Part shown: positions 8,668 through 16,843 of the stretch, one piece after another
How positions within the stretch are numbered: the first letter of the stretch is position 1
How the letters are laid out: each line of letters opens with the position of its first letter
The notes under the pieces: model-generated
The model's database searches: none
What the model was told of the DNA's origin: nothing
Seen by the model: only the letters and a program-made list of their open reading frames with translations
NCBI RefSeq assembly: GCF_000600085.1
Contig: NZ_CP006821.1
Coordinates: 310,001-374,000, forward strand
Origin: Helicobacter pylori oki112
GTDB lineage: Bacteria; Campylobacterota; Campylobacteria; Campylobacterales; Helicobacteraceae
Reading direction: 5' to 3'
Length of the DNA: 64,000 bases
Position numbers and translations under genes: made by a program

Positions 8668-9881
8668 GAGCGTCTTTAGTTTTTTTGTGTAATGAAAAAT
8701 GCGAAGTGTTAGAAGATTATGGCGTAGTCTTTGATGAAAAGATTGTTGAAGTGGGCGATTATCAAAGTTTAACGCTCAAATACCCCCACTTAAAGGCGCA
8801 GTTTTTTGAAAATTCCGTTCTGTTGCCCGCTTTTATCAACGCGCACACCCATTTTGAATTTTCCAACAACAAGGCGAGTTTTGATTACGGGAGTTTTTCT
8901 GGCTGGTTAGGGAGCGTGTTAAACAATGGGGGAGCGATTTTAGAAAATTGCCAAGGGGCTATTCAAAACGCCATCGCTGTGCAATTAAAAAGCGGGGTGG
9001 GGAGCGTGGGAGCGATTTCTAACCACCTGATAGAAGTTGATTTGTTAAAAGAAAGCCCCTTGAGTGCTGTCGTGTTTTTAGAGTTTTTAGGGAGCAGCTA
9101 TTCTTTAGAAAAATTAAAAGCGTTTGAGGCAAAATTTAAAGAGCTAAAAGATTTGGAAGACAAAAAGCTTAAAGCCGCTCTCGCTGTGCATGCCCCTTAT
9201 TCGGTTCAAAAAGACATGGCTTTGAGCGTCATCCAATTGGCCAAAGATTCACAAAGCCTGCTTTCTACGCATTTTTTAGAATCGTTTGAAGAATTAGAAT
9301 GGGTAGAAAATTCTAAAGGGTGGTTTGAAAATTTTTACCAGCATTTTTTAAAGGAGTCTCATTCCAAATCGCTCTATAAAGGCGCGAACGATTACATTGA
9401 CATGTTTAAAGACACGCACACTTTATTCGTGCATAACCAGTTCGCTTCTTTGGAAGCGTTAAAAAGGATTAAATCTCAAGTCAAAAACGCTTTTTTAATC
9501 ACATGCCCCTTTTCTAACCGCCTATTGAGCGGGAAAGCGTTGGATTTAGAAAGAACCAAAGAAGCCGGTTTGAGCGTGAGCGTCGCCACTGATGGCTTGA
9601 GTTCTAACATTTCACTGAGCCTTTTAGACGAATTAAGGGCGTTCTTGCTCACCCATAACATGCCGTTATTAGAATTAGCCAAAATAGCCCTTTTAGGAGC
9701 GACTAGGCATGGGGCTAAAGCTTTAGCTTTAAATAATGGCGAGATAGAAGCCAACAAAAGGGCGGATTTGAGCGTGTTTGGTTTCAATGAAAAATTCACT
9801 AAAGAGCAGGCGATTTTGCAATTTTTATTGCATGCTAAAGAAGTGGAACGCTTGTTTTTAGGGGGGAAAAGGGTAATCTAA
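8652..9881 (+). CDS. mqnX: Aminodeoxyfutalosine deaminase (amidohydrolase superfamily)
   Basis: Metal-dependent deaminase that converts 6-amino-6-deoxyfutalosine to futalosine-type intermediate in menaquinone synthesis, the route used by H. pylori. The fold and ligands are intact: FINAHTHFEFSN (HxH near residue 63), ALAVHAPYSV and LLSTHFLES for the later histidines, and VSVATDGLSSNI with the catalytic Asp. It begins 16 bases inside the preceding pseudo-dihydroorotase gene behind a strong AAGGAG site, so the two are translationally linked. The general family is the ATZ/TRZ chlorohydrolases; the specific substrate comes from published work on the Helicobacter orthologue as I recall it, not from the sequence. 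Confidence 0.8.
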   Translation: MQEIIGASLVFLCNEKCEVLEDYGVVFDEKIVEVGDYQSLTLKYPHLKAQFFENSVLLPAFINAHTHFEFSNNKASFDYGSFSGWLGSVLNNGGAILENCQGAIQNAIAVQLKSGVGSVGAISNHLIEVDLLKESPLSAVVFLEFLGSSYSLEKLKAFEAKFKELKDLEDKKLKAALAVHAPYSVQKDMALSVIQLAKDSQSLLSTHFLESFEELEWVENSKGWFENFYQHFLKESHSKSLYKGANDYIDMFKDTHTLFVHNQFASLEALKRIKSQVKNAFLITCPFSNRLLSGKALDLERTKEAGLSVSVATDGLSSNISLSLLDELRAFLLTHNMPLLELAKIALLGATRHGAKALALNNGEIEANKRADLSVFGFNEKFTKEQAILQFLLHAKEVERLFLGGKRVI

Positions 9882-9941
9882 TTTGTTTTAAAGACAGAAT
9901 GCGTTAAAATGAGAAATCCAAATCAATTAAGGAAAGAGTCA

Positions 9942-10184
9942 ATGAAATTAGTTTTAGCCAAGAATACAAGAAAATCAGACGCTAAGAGCGTGGAATTAGA
10001 GGATTTGTATCACAAATTCAGTGAAGACAAGCGTTCTATTTTCTATTTTGCCCCCACAAACGCCCATAAAGACATGCTCAAAGCGGTGGATTTTTTCAAA
10101 GAAAAAGGCCATACGGCTTATTTAGATGAGGTGAGGGTCAGCACTGATGAAAAAGATTTTCTTTATGAATTGCACATTATTTAA
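9942..10184 (+). CDS. Small Smr-like nicking endonuclease (HP0268 family)
   Basis: Eighty-residue alpha/beta protein restricted to Helicobacter and relatives. The orthologue HP0268 has a solved structure with an Smr-like fold and was reported to nick DNA and degrade RNA (from memory). The sequence is acidic and lysine-rich, with FYFAPTNAHKDMLKAV and a C-terminal LYELHII strand, but shows no catalytic motif I could name unaided. An in-frame ATG at 9909 would add 11 residues; the ATG at 9942 has an AAGGAAAG site upstream and gives the 80-residue form. A TAAAAT box at 9905-9910 could be its own promoter. Confidence 0.75.
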   Translation: MKLVLAKNTRKSDAKSVELEDLYHKFSEDKRSIFYFAPTNAHKDMLKAVDFFKEKGHTAYLDEVRVSTDEKDFLYELHII

Positions 10185-10193
10185 AGGCTTGTA

Positions 10194-11507
10194 TTGAAAG
10201 TTTATATTGAAACCATGGGTTGTGCCATGAATTCTAGGGATAGCGAGCATCTACTAAGCGAGCTTTCCAAACTAGACTATAAAGAGACCAATGACCCTAA
10301 AACAGCGGATTTGATCTTAATCAACACTTGCAGCGTGCGCGAAAAGCCTGAAAGGAAATTGTTTTCAGAGATCGGGCAATTCGCTAAAATCAAAAAACCC
10401 AACGCCAAAATCGGGGTTTGCGGGTGCACCGCAAGCCACATGGGAGCGGACATTTTGAAAAAAGCCCCAAGCGTGAGCTTTGTGTTAGGGGCTAGGAATG
10501 TGTCTAAAATCTCTCAGGTGATCCATAGAGAAAAAGCGGTTGAAGTGGCGATTGATTACGATGAAAGCGCGTATGCGTTTGAATTTTTTGAAAAAAAGGC
10601 TCAAATCCGATCGTTACTAAACATCTCTATAGGTTGCGATAAAAAATGCGCTTATTGCATTGTCCCGCACACTAGGGGGAAAGAAATTTCTATCCCTATG
10701 GATTTGATTTTAAAAGAAGCTGAGAAATTGGCGAATAACGGCACTAAAGAGCTCATGCTTTTAGGGCAGAATGTGAATAATTATGGTGCGCGTTTCAGTA
10801 GCGATCATGCGAAAGTGGATTTTAGCGATTTGTTGGATAAATTGAGCGAAATTTCAGGCATTGAAAGGATACGATTCACTTCGCCTCACCCCTTGCACAT
10901 GAATGATGGATTTTTAGAACGCTTTGCCAAAAATCCTAAAGTGTGCAAGAGTATCCACATGCCCTTACAGAGCGGATCTAGCGCGGTGTTAAAGATGATG
11001 CGAAGGGGTTATAGTAAAGAGTGGTTTTTAAATCGGGTGGAGAGGTTAAAAGCTTTAGTGCCTGAAGTGGGCATTAGCACGGATATTATCGTGGGCTTTC
11101 CTAATGAGAGCGATAAGGATTTTGAAGACACGATGGAGGTGCTAGAAAAAGTGCGCTTTGACACGCTCTATAGTTTCATTTACTCCCCACGCCCTTTCAC
11201 TGAAGCGGGAGCTTGGAAAGAAAGAGTGCCATTAGAGGTTTCATCTTCAAGGTTAGAGAGATTGCAAAACAGGCACAAAGAAATTTTAGAAGAAAAAGCC
11301 AAGCTAGAAGTGGGCAAAACGCATGTGGTGTTGGTGGAAAACAGGCGTGAAATGGATAATCAAATCGTGGGTTTTGAAGGGCGCAACGATACGGGGAAAT
11401 TCATTGAAGTAGCGTGTAAAGAAAAAAGAAATCCGGGCGAGCTTGTAAAAGTGGAGATTGTTTCTCATTCCAAAGGGCACTTGATAGCGGCCATCAAAGG
11501 CAACTAA
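10194..11507 (+). CDS. miaB: MiaB tRNA methylthiotransferase
   Basis: Radical SAM enzyme that adds a methylthio group to isopentenyl-adenosine 37 of tRNAs reading U-starting codons. The N-terminal domain supplies the auxiliary cluster cysteines (MGCAMN, NTCSVRE, CGCTAS). The radical SAM motif GCDKKCAYC sits at about 147-155, followed by IVPHTRG and the GQNVNNYG strand. A TRAM RNA-binding domain closes the protein. Length 437 is typical. The TTG start at 10194 has AAAGG about seven bases upstream. The window also carries the paralogue mtaB, which differs in the first cysteine motif and acts on other tRNAs. Confidence 0.95.
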   Translation: MKVYIETMGCAMNSRDSEHLLSELSKLDYKETNDPKTADLILINTCSVREKPERKLFSEIGQFAKIKKPNAKIGVCGCTASHMGADILKKAPSVSFVLGARNVSKISQVIHREKAVEVAIDYDESAYAFEFFEKKAQIRSLLNISIGCDKKCAYCIVPHTRGKEISIPMDLILKEAEKLANNGTKELMLLGQNVNNYGARFSSDHAKVDFSDLLDKLSEISGIERIRFTSPHPLHMNDGFLERFAKNPKVCKSIHMPLQSGSSAVLKMMRRGYSKEWFLNRVERLKALVPEVGISTDIIVGFPNESDKDFEDTMEVLEKVRFDTLYSFIYSPRPFTEAGAWKERVPLEVSSSRLERLQNRHKEILEEKAKLEVGKTHVVLVENRREMDNQIVGFEGRNDTGKFIEVACKEKRNPGELVKVEIVSHSKGHLIAAIKGN

Positions 11508-11545
11508 TCAAAATAACCAATGAAGAGCGGGTTTAAAGGCGAGAA

Positions 11546-12199
11546 TTGAGCTTAAAATTTTTCAGGAAAAATATTGTTTTGAAGGTTGTCCCACGCTTGG
11601 CGTTTGGAGTCCTTTGGTTGTTGCATAAAACTTGTAAAAACCGCTATTTTTTAGCTCAAAATTTAAAAGAAAAGCCCTTTATTGTGAGCTGTTGGCATGG
11701 GGAGCTTGGCATGATTGGGTTTGCGTATTTAAGGCTTGAAAAACCTTCTGTTTATGTGATCGCAAGCCAGCATTTTGACGGCTCTATTGCGGCGGGTTTG
11801 TTTGAAAGCTTTGGTTTTAAAAACATTAGAGGTTCTAGCAAAAAAGGGGGGGTTAAGGTTTTGATAGAGGGGCTTAAACGATTGAAAGAAGGTTGCGATG
11901 TCGCCATCACTCCTGATGGCCCTAAAGGCCCACGACACAGCATAGCGGATGGGGTGATCGCTTTAGCTCAAAAATCAGGCGTGGGGATTAGCACTTGTCG
12001 GGTGGTTTGTAAAAACGCATGGCGGTTGAACACTTGGGATCAATTTGAAATCCCTAAGCCTTTTAGCGAAGTGCATTATTACATGCTAGAATCGGTAATC
12101 ATCCCTAAAGAATGGGAACTTTCAAGGGCTAAAGAATATTTAAAGACGCGCATGGATTCTGTTGGGTTTGAAGAACCTCAAAGGGGTTTGGGTGCTTAA
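11546..12199 (+). CDS. lpxJ: DUF374 lysophospholipid-acyltransferase-like protein, lipid A secondary acyltransferase LpxJ
   Basis: Inner-membrane-associated acyltransferase of the DUF374 family. SCWHGELGMIGFAY carries the family's WH motif, and SQHFDGSIAA, RGSSKKGG and ITPDGPKGP follow the acyltransferase pattern. DUF374 proteins of Campylobacterota were reported as LpxJ, which puts a secondary acyl chain on Kdo-lipid A; I believe the H. pylori locus HP0270 is that orthologue. The second secondary acyltransferase of the window, at 19301, belongs to the unrelated LpxL/HtrB fold. The start is TTG 11546. An A6-G7 tract at about 11840-11852 lies in the coding sequence; the frame is intact here. 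Confidence 0.78.
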   Translation: MSLKFFRKNIVLKVVPRLAFGVLWLLHKTCKNRYFLAQNLKEKPFIVSCWHGELGMIGFAYLRLEKPSVYVIASQHFDGSIAAGLFESFGFKNIRGSSKKGGVKVLIEGLKRLKEGCDVAITPDGPKGPRHSIADGVIALAQKSGVGISTCRVVCKNAWRLNTWDQFEIPKPFSEVHYYMLESVIIPKEWELSRAKEYLKTRMDSVGFEEPQRGLGA

Positions 12200-13175
12200 G
12201 GGGTTAAAAAAAGCGTTTAAGGAGAGGTTTTGCTCTCAAGTGTATATCTCTTTTAATGTGGATCACAATCTTTTATCCACTCAAGTCATAAGGATCAAAA
12301 ACGATCGCATTAAAGAGAAATTTTTTAAAACTTTTGAGACTAAAGTGGAGACTAAAAATGGTGAAGTCCCTATTCAAGCCTTAAAAATCGCCAGAACTTA
12401 TAGCCAAAAATACCCCTACACTTATTTCAGCGCGATGAGTAAAGCTAAAGAGGTTTTATGCGAAAAGCAGGCGTTTGAACAAATCAAACAAGAAAATCAA
12501 GATTATCATGCTTGTGAAGTCAATCAAAAGTATTGCGTTTATGTGGAATCTAAGGATTTTTTAAAGGATTTCAAGCGTTTTAAAATCCAGGATGTGGATT
12601 TTTTGTTTTCGCCTTTTAGCCTTATTTATGATTTTGTGCGTGATCATTTAGAAAATAAGCCGTTGTTGTATTTGCTTTTGGAGCGTTCAAGATTTTATTT
12701 TTTGATTGCGGATAAAAAAGAGATTTTTTTAGCCAAATCCGTGTTTTTAGAAGAACAACCTGAAGAGTTTATAGAGAGCAAAGAAGAAGATTTTATGGGA
12801 ATGGATAATGAGGCTGTGGATTTGTTTTTGAGTGAAATCCAAGAAGATATTGACAGCCTTGAAGAAGCGATAGGCCTAGACAGCAGTAAGGATAATAGCG
12901 AAAAAATAACAGAGGACGCTTATAGTTTGATTGAAGGCATGACGAATATCCCCTTAATTGCAGATGTTTTGCAAGAGGGATTGCGCAGCGTCTATCATTC
13001 TAGAGAGATAGACTTTGTAGAAAAAGTGGTTGTTTTAGACAGCTGTCAAATCCACCACAAAGCGTTAATGCATTTGCAAGAAACTTTGATGATAGAAGTG
13101 GATAGGCTTGATTTTTCTTTAGTGGAGTGCTTGAACATTTTAGCGCGCATGGAGAATGAAAAGCATGCGTTTTAG
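12192..13175 (+). CDS. PilM/GspL-cytoplasmic-domain-like protein, first of a PilMNO-like trio
   Basis: I do not recognise a named family. About 327 residues, no membrane helix. The N-terminal half reads like the ASKHA (actin-like) fold of PilM and GspL: short strand pairs such as LLYLLLERSRFYFLIADKKEIFLAK and, near the end, VEKVVVLDSCQIHH. A long acidic stretch at about 200-240 interrupts it. The main argument is context: the next two genes are one-helix membrane proteins with PilN and PilO features in the canonical order and tightly coupled. The start GTG 12192 overlaps the end of lpxJ, with AAGGGG at 12181-12186. The PilM assignment is inference. Confidence 0.55.
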   Translation: MLKGLKKAFKERFCSQVYISFNVDHNLLSTQVIRIKNDRIKEKFFKTFETKVETKNGEVPIQALKIARTYSQKYPYTYFSAMSKAKEVLCEKQAFEQIKQENQDYHACEVNQKYCVYVESKDFLKDFKRFKIQDVDFLFSPFSLIYDFVRDHLENKPLLYLLLERSRFYFLIADKKEIFLAKSVFLEEQPEEFIESKEEDFMGMDNEAVDLFLSEIQEDIDSLEEAIGLDSSKDNSEKITEDAYSLIEGMTNIPLIADVLQEGLRSVYHSREIDFVEKVVVLDSCQIHHKALMHLQETLMIEVDRLDFSLVECLNILARMENEKHAF

Positions 13176-13698
13176 TTACATTGAGCCAAGAGCGAAATAC
13201 CTTATCAGCAAGCTTTCTAAAATTTGGGTTTTTTACATTTTTTTATCTTTTGTGGTGATAGGGGGGTTAGTGGGGTTTATGCATAACGCTATTAAAAACA
13301 CTCAAGATAATGCGTCTAGTTTGACGATCCAAGAAAAGCTTTACCGCCATGAAATCAGCCGCTTGCAGGTTAAGACTGATGAAACCTTAAAACTCATTAA
13401 AGAAGCCAAAAAGCGTTTGAATTACAATGATGATATACGAGATGTTTTGCAAGGGCTTTTAAATATTGTGCCGGATTCCATCACTATTAATAGCATTGAA
13501 ATAGACCAGCAAAGCGTGGTGGTTAGTGGTAAAACCCCTTCTAAAGAAGCCTTTTATTTTTTGTTTCAAAACAAACTAAACCCCATGTTTGATTATTCTA
13601 GGGCGGAATTTTTCCCTTTAAGCGACGGGTGGTTTAATTTTGTCTCCACCAACTTTTCTAATTCCTTACTGATAAAAAATCCGGAGTCTATTAAATGA
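13165..13698 (+). CDS. PilN-like single-pass inner-membrane protein
   Basis: A short cytoplasmic N-terminus is followed by one membrane helix (about residues 17-38, VFYIFLSFVVIGGLVGF), a helical coiled-coil segment with repeated Leu, Lys and Glu (about 45-90), and a small ferredoxin-like domain. The last shows the PilN pattern IVPDSITINSIEIDQQSVVVSGKT, in which the stretch 'P..i.i.si.....v.vsG.t' recurs in the family. ATG codons at 13156 and 13165 are both possible; GGAG at 13151-13154 spaces correctly only with the second. It overlaps its upstream neighbour and its stop overlaps the next ATG. Confidence 0.55.
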   Translation: MRFSYIEPRAKYLISKLSKIWVFYIFLSFVVIGGLVGFMHNAIKNTQDNASSLTIQEKLYRHEISRLQVKTDETLKLIKEAKKRLNYNDDIRDVLQGLLNIVPDSITINSIEIDQQSVVVSGKTPSKEAFYFLFQNKLNPMFDYSRAEFFPLSDGWFNFVSTNFSNSLLIKNPESIK

Positions 13699-14234
13699 AG
13701 CCATTGCATTTTTCACACCTGGACAGAGAGCAATCAGGCGATGTAGGGTTTATCATTAAAAACCTTATTTTTTTAGGGGTTTTTTCCTTATTGGGTTGGC
13801 TCAATACTGAGTATTTTCTATGGCCTAGCATGCTGGAATTAAAAAAAATCCTTTTAGAAGAAAATCGTAAAAAAAGCGTTTTAGAATACGCGCAAAGGCA
13901 TTTTGAAACAGCCCTAACAAACTATCGTAATCAAAAAGAAACCAGCGAATCCTTATTAAAGATTTTTAATGATGAAGAGTCCAGGCGGATTTTAGAAAAG
14001 ATCTTAAAAAAATGTTTTGATGCTTATAAAATCAAACCCTTGCTCTCTCAAAACCCTCTTCAAAAAACCCAATTTTTCATCATGGCCAGAGCGAGCGAAT
14101 TAGAAAAAACCTATCTTTTTTTCACCCTAATCAACAAATATTTACCGAGCGCTCAAAGCCAATTGCCCTTAAAAATTTCTAAAGATGATGAAGGGCTGTT
14201 GGTGCAATTTAGCGTGAGTATTGATCTCCAATAG
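13695..14234 (+). CDS. PilO-like single-pass inner-membrane protein
   Basis: One membrane helix at about residues 22-42, then a long helix rich in Glu, Lys and Arg (about 45-90), then a compact periplasmic domain ending in strands LKISKDDEGLLVQFSVSIDLQ. That is the architecture of PilO and GspM, which form heterodimers with PilN and GspL on the periplasmic side. The ATG is fused to the stop of the PilN-like gene (ATGA), so equal expression is likely. No ATPase, pilin, secretin or prepilin peptidase gene is nearby. Identity rests on order and topology, not on sequence similarity I could measure. Confidence 0.52.
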   Translation: MKPLHFSHLDREQSGDVGFIIKNLIFLGVFSLLGWLNTEYFLWPSMLELKKILLEENRKKSVLEYAQRHFETALTNYRNQKETSESLLKIFNDEESRRILEKILKKCFDAYKIKPLLSQNPLQKTQFFIMARASELEKTYLFFTLINKYLPSAQSQLPLKISKDDEGLLVQFSVSIDLQ

Positions 14235-14250
14235 GATTAGGGGTAGTTTA

Positions 14251-14649
14251 ATGCAAGATTTTGATTTCAGTTTTAATCCTAAGGCATGCGAGGGTTGTGG
14301 GGCAAAGTGTTGCGTGGGGGAAAGCGGGTATATTTTTTTGAATATCCAAGAAATGCAACAAATTAGCGCTTTTTTAAAATTAGAATTAGAAGAATTCAGT
14401 CAAAAATATGTTAAAAAGGTGGGGTATAAGTTCTCTTTACTAGAAAAAGACGCTAAAGAGTTGGGTTTGGCATGCGTGTTTTTGGATTTAGAAACCAAAA
14501 AATGCCAGATTTATAGCGTGCGCCCTAAACAATGCCAAACTTTTCCTTTTTGGGAGAGCGTGAAAACTTTCTCTAAAGAGCAAAAAGAAGCTTTTTGTCA
14601 AAGCTGTCCGGGCATTACACAAAAAACCAAAGAAACTAAAGTGCGCTAA
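14251..14649 (+). CDS. YkgJ/CxxCxxxxC zinc- or iron-cluster protein
   Basis: A 132-residue cytoplasmic protein of the YkgJ (UPF0153) family. It has CEGCGAKCC near the start, GYIFLNIQEM, a middle CVFLDLETKKC, then the typical VRPKQCQTFPFW and a terminal CQSC pair. Eight cysteines with this spacing suggest a bound metal or Fe-S cluster. The family's biochemical role is not established. A TTG at 14221 would add ten residues, but the ATG at 14251 follows an AGGGGTAG site and is preferred. It is the fourth member of the tightly packed run that begins with the DUF374 gene. Confidence 0.85.
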   Translation: MQDFDFSFNPKACEGCGAKCCVGESGYIFLNIQEMQQISAFLKLELEEFSQKYVKKVGYKFSLLEKDAKELGLACVFLDLETKKCQIYSVRPKQCQTFPFWESVKTFSKEQKEAFCQSCPGITQKTKETKVR

Positions 14650-14685
14650 AATTCACTTCAGTGATACAAAAAAGGAAATAAAATA

Positions 14686-15978
14686 ATGGATATTCAAATA
14701 AAGAAAAAATTTTTAGCAAGTTTATTGCTTTTTAGCATGTTTTGCCTTAAGGCTGAAACCCTTTCAGAAGATCATCAAATCCTATTGAGTTCAGACGCTT
14801 TCCATAGAGGGGATTTTGCTAGCGCTCAAAAAGGCTATATGAATCTCTATAAGCAAACCAATAAGGTGGTGTATGCTAAAGAAGCGGCCATTTCAGCGGC
14901 GAGTTTAGGGGATATTAAAACCGCTATGCATTTAGCCATGCTCTATCAAAAAATCACCAATAATCGTAATGATGTTTCTATCAATAAGATTTTAGTGGAT
15001 GGCTATGCGCAAATGGGGCAGATTGATAAGGCGATTGAATTGCTGCACAAAATCCGTAAAGAAGAAAAGACCATAGCCACAGACAATGTGTTAGGGACTT
15101 TGTATTTGACTCAAAAGCGTTTGGATAAGGCTTTCCCGCTATTGAATAAGTTTTATAACCAAGTGCATGATGAAGACAGCCTAGAAAAACTCATTACGAT
15201 CTATTTTTTGCAAAATCGTAAAAAAGAGGGTTTGGATTTGTTGCAATCTCATATAGACAGGTATGGTTGCTCAGAGCAATTGTGCCAAAAAGCGCTCAAC
15301 ACTTTCACGCAATTTAACGAGCTTGATTTGGCTAAAACGACTTTCTCTCGTTTGTATGAAAAAAACCCTATCGTTCAAAACGCCCAATTTTACATAGGGG
15401 TATTAATCTTGTTAAAAGAGTTTGATAAGGCCCAGAAAATCGCAGAATTATTCCCTTTTGATAGGCGTTTGTTGTTAGACTTATACACCGCACAAAAAAA
15501 ATTCGATCAAGCTTCCAAACAAGCTTCTTTGATCTATCAAGAAAAAAAAGATCCTAAATTCTTAGGGTTAGAGGCGATTTATCATTATGAAAGCTTGAGT
15601 GCGAATAAGAAAAAACTCACCAAAGAAGAGATGCTGCCTATCATTCAAAAATTAGAGCAAGCCACCAAAGAGCGCCAACAAATACTCGCTAAAACCAAAG
15701 ATAAAGAAGACGCGCAAGACGCTTTCTTTTATAATTTTTTAGGGTATTCCTTAATAGATTATGACATGGATATTAAAAGGGGCATGGATTTTGTGAGGAA
15801 AGCCTTAGCGTTGGATTCTGGATCAGTGCTTTATTTGGATTCTTTAGCATGGGGTTATTACAAATTGGGGAATTGCTTGGAGGCTAAAAAAATTTTTTCT
15901 AGCATCGCTAAAGAGTCTATCCAAGCCGAACCCGAATTAAAAGAGCACAATAAGATCATTCAAGAATGCAAGAAATAG
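14686..15978 (+). CDS. Exported TPR-repeat protein
   Basis: A signal peptide (KKKFLASLLLFSMFCLKAE, cleavage near residue 24) precedes an all-helical body with tetratricopeptide-like units: ASAQKGYMNLYKQ, MGQIDKAIELLHKI, KRLDKAFPLLNKF, FDKAQKIAELF, and a clear final pair ending YLDSLAWGYYKLGNCLEAKKIF. Length 430. A Cys at residue 20 sits in FCLK and could suggest a lipoprotein, but the surrounding residues do not make a clean lipobox. It has its own TAAAAT box at 14647-14652 and an AAGGA site. The function is unknown; such proteins usually scaffold envelope complexes, possibly for the neighbouring PilMNO-like trio (inference). Confidence 0.75.
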   Translation: MDIQIKKKFLASLLLFSMFCLKAETLSEDHQILLSSDAFHRGDFASAQKGYMNLYKQTNKVVYAKEAAISAASLGDIKTAMHLAMLYQKITNNRNDVSINKILVDGYAQMGQIDKAIELLHKIRKEEKTIATDNVLGTLYLTQKRLDKAFPLLNKFYNQVHDEDSLEKLITIYFLQNRKKEGLDLLQSHIDRYGCSEQLCQKALNTFTQFNELDLAKTTFSRLYEKNPIVQNAQFYIGVLILLKEFDKAQKIAELFPFDRRLLLDLYTAQKKFDQASKQASLIYQEKKDPKFLGLEAIYHYESLSANKKKLTKEEMLPIIQKLEQATKERQQILAKTKDKEDAQDAFFYNFLGYSLIDYDMDIKRGMDFVRKALALDSGSVLYLDSLAWGYYKLGNCLEAKKIFSSIAKESIQAEPELKEHNKIIQECKK

Positions 15979-16523
15979 GGATTTTAGAAAATTTACAAAA
16001 AAGCTTAGCCTTAAAAGAGGGCATGCTTTCTTATGAAATGCTGGGTAAAAGCCTGTCGTATAACCCTTACTTGCCTAGAGTTATTCCTCAAACCAAAGAT
16101 TGTGTTTCTGTAACCCCTGATGAGGTTTTAGAAAAGCTTTTGAAAGAAAACACCCACACCGATTGCGTCATTGTCAATTTCAAAGGATTATACGAAATAG
16201 GCGTTCCAAGCGTGTTTGATTTAGAAGTTTTAGGATTATTGCGCCGCCATGCGAGCTCTTTGATTGTCCATGAGGATTTTTTCATCAGCCACTACCAGCT
16301 TTTAGAATCGCTTGTTCAAGGATCTGATGGGGTCATTTTAGATGAAGAGCTTTTGAAAGAAGATCTAAAAGGCATGGTAGAATTCGCTTGGCGTTTGGGC
16401 TTGAGCGTGTTTGTAGAAACCCACAAGCAAGACTACACTCATTTAAAAGATTTAGGGGTTTTAGGCGTGTTGGAAAATAGCCCCCATTCTTATAATCAAA
16501 AAAAAATAGTCTTTTTAGATTGA
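15966..16523 (+). CDS. Truncated TrpC-like (indole-3-glycerol-phosphate synthase fold) protein
   Basis: The 185-residue product carries a stretch that follows TrpC closely: LIVHEDFFISHYQLLES, VQGSDGVILDEELL, then LAW-like FAWRLGLSVFVETHKQDY. In TrpC this region reads RKDFIID.YQ, aGADAILLI, a.eLGL.vLVEvHd. The catalytic Lys of RKDF is E103 here, the N-terminal KxxSPS motif is missing, and the protein stops before the last barrel strands (about 255 residues expected). It is therefore unlikely to be an active synthase. The frame is intact and overlaps the TPR gene by 13 bases, so it is expressed rather than decaying (inference). Confidence 0.65.
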   Translation: MQEIGILENLQKSLALKEGMLSYEMLGKSLSYNPYLPRVIPQTKDCVSVTPDEVLEKLLKENTHTDCVIVNFKGLYEIGVPSVFDLEVLGLLRRHASSLIVHEDFFISHYQLLESLVQGSDGVILDEELLKEDLKGMVEFAWRLGLSVFVETHKQDYTHLKDLGVLGVLENSPHSYNQKKIVFLD

Positions 16524-16579
16524 ATTTTAAGCTAATTTAGAGTAAAAATCGTATTCAAACTTTTTAAAAGGAGTTAGTC

Positions 16580-16834
16580 ATGTCATTATTGGTGAATGAT
16601 GAATGCATTGCGTGCGATGCTTGCAGAGAAGAATGCCCTAGTGAGGCGATTGAAGAGGGCGATCCCATTTATAATATTGATCCAGACAGATGTACAGAGT
16701 GTTACGGGTATGATGATGATGAGCCTCGTTGCGTGAGCGTATGCCCTGTAGATGCGATTTTACCGGATCCTAACAATGCAGAGAGCAAAGAGGAATTGAA
16801 ATACAAATACGAAAGCTTAAAAGAGCAAGATTAA
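16580..16834 (+). CDS. fdxA: 2[4Fe-4S] ferredoxin
   Basis: An 84-residue acidic electron carrier. Cluster 1 ligands are in CIACDACREECP. The second set, CTECYGYDDDEPRCVSVCP, has a longer loop of nine residues between its second and third cysteines, typical of the Allochromatium/YfhL-type ferredoxins, as is the extended acidic C-terminus. In H. pylori it is the likely partner of pyruvate and 2-oxoglutarate oxidoreductases, and mutations in it have been linked to metronidazole susceptibility (established literature, from memory). It has a good AAGGAG site and stands alone behind a TAAAAAT-like box. Confidence 0.92.
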   Translation: MSLLVNDECIACDACREECPSEAIEEGDPIYNIDPDRCTECYGYDDDEPRCVSVCPVDAILPDPNNAESKEELKYKYESLKEQD

Positions 16835-16843
16835 AGGCTAGCA

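Noticed and set aside
14686..15978. AddB nuclease at this locus
   Set aside because: I recall an addB label near this position in the reference annotation, but the protein here is an exported TPR protein with no helicase or nuclease motif.
12192..16523. Complete type IV pilus or type II secretion operon
   Set aside because: No ATPase (PilB/GspE), prepilin, secretin or prepilin peptidase is present in the window; only M, N and O-like genes are seen.
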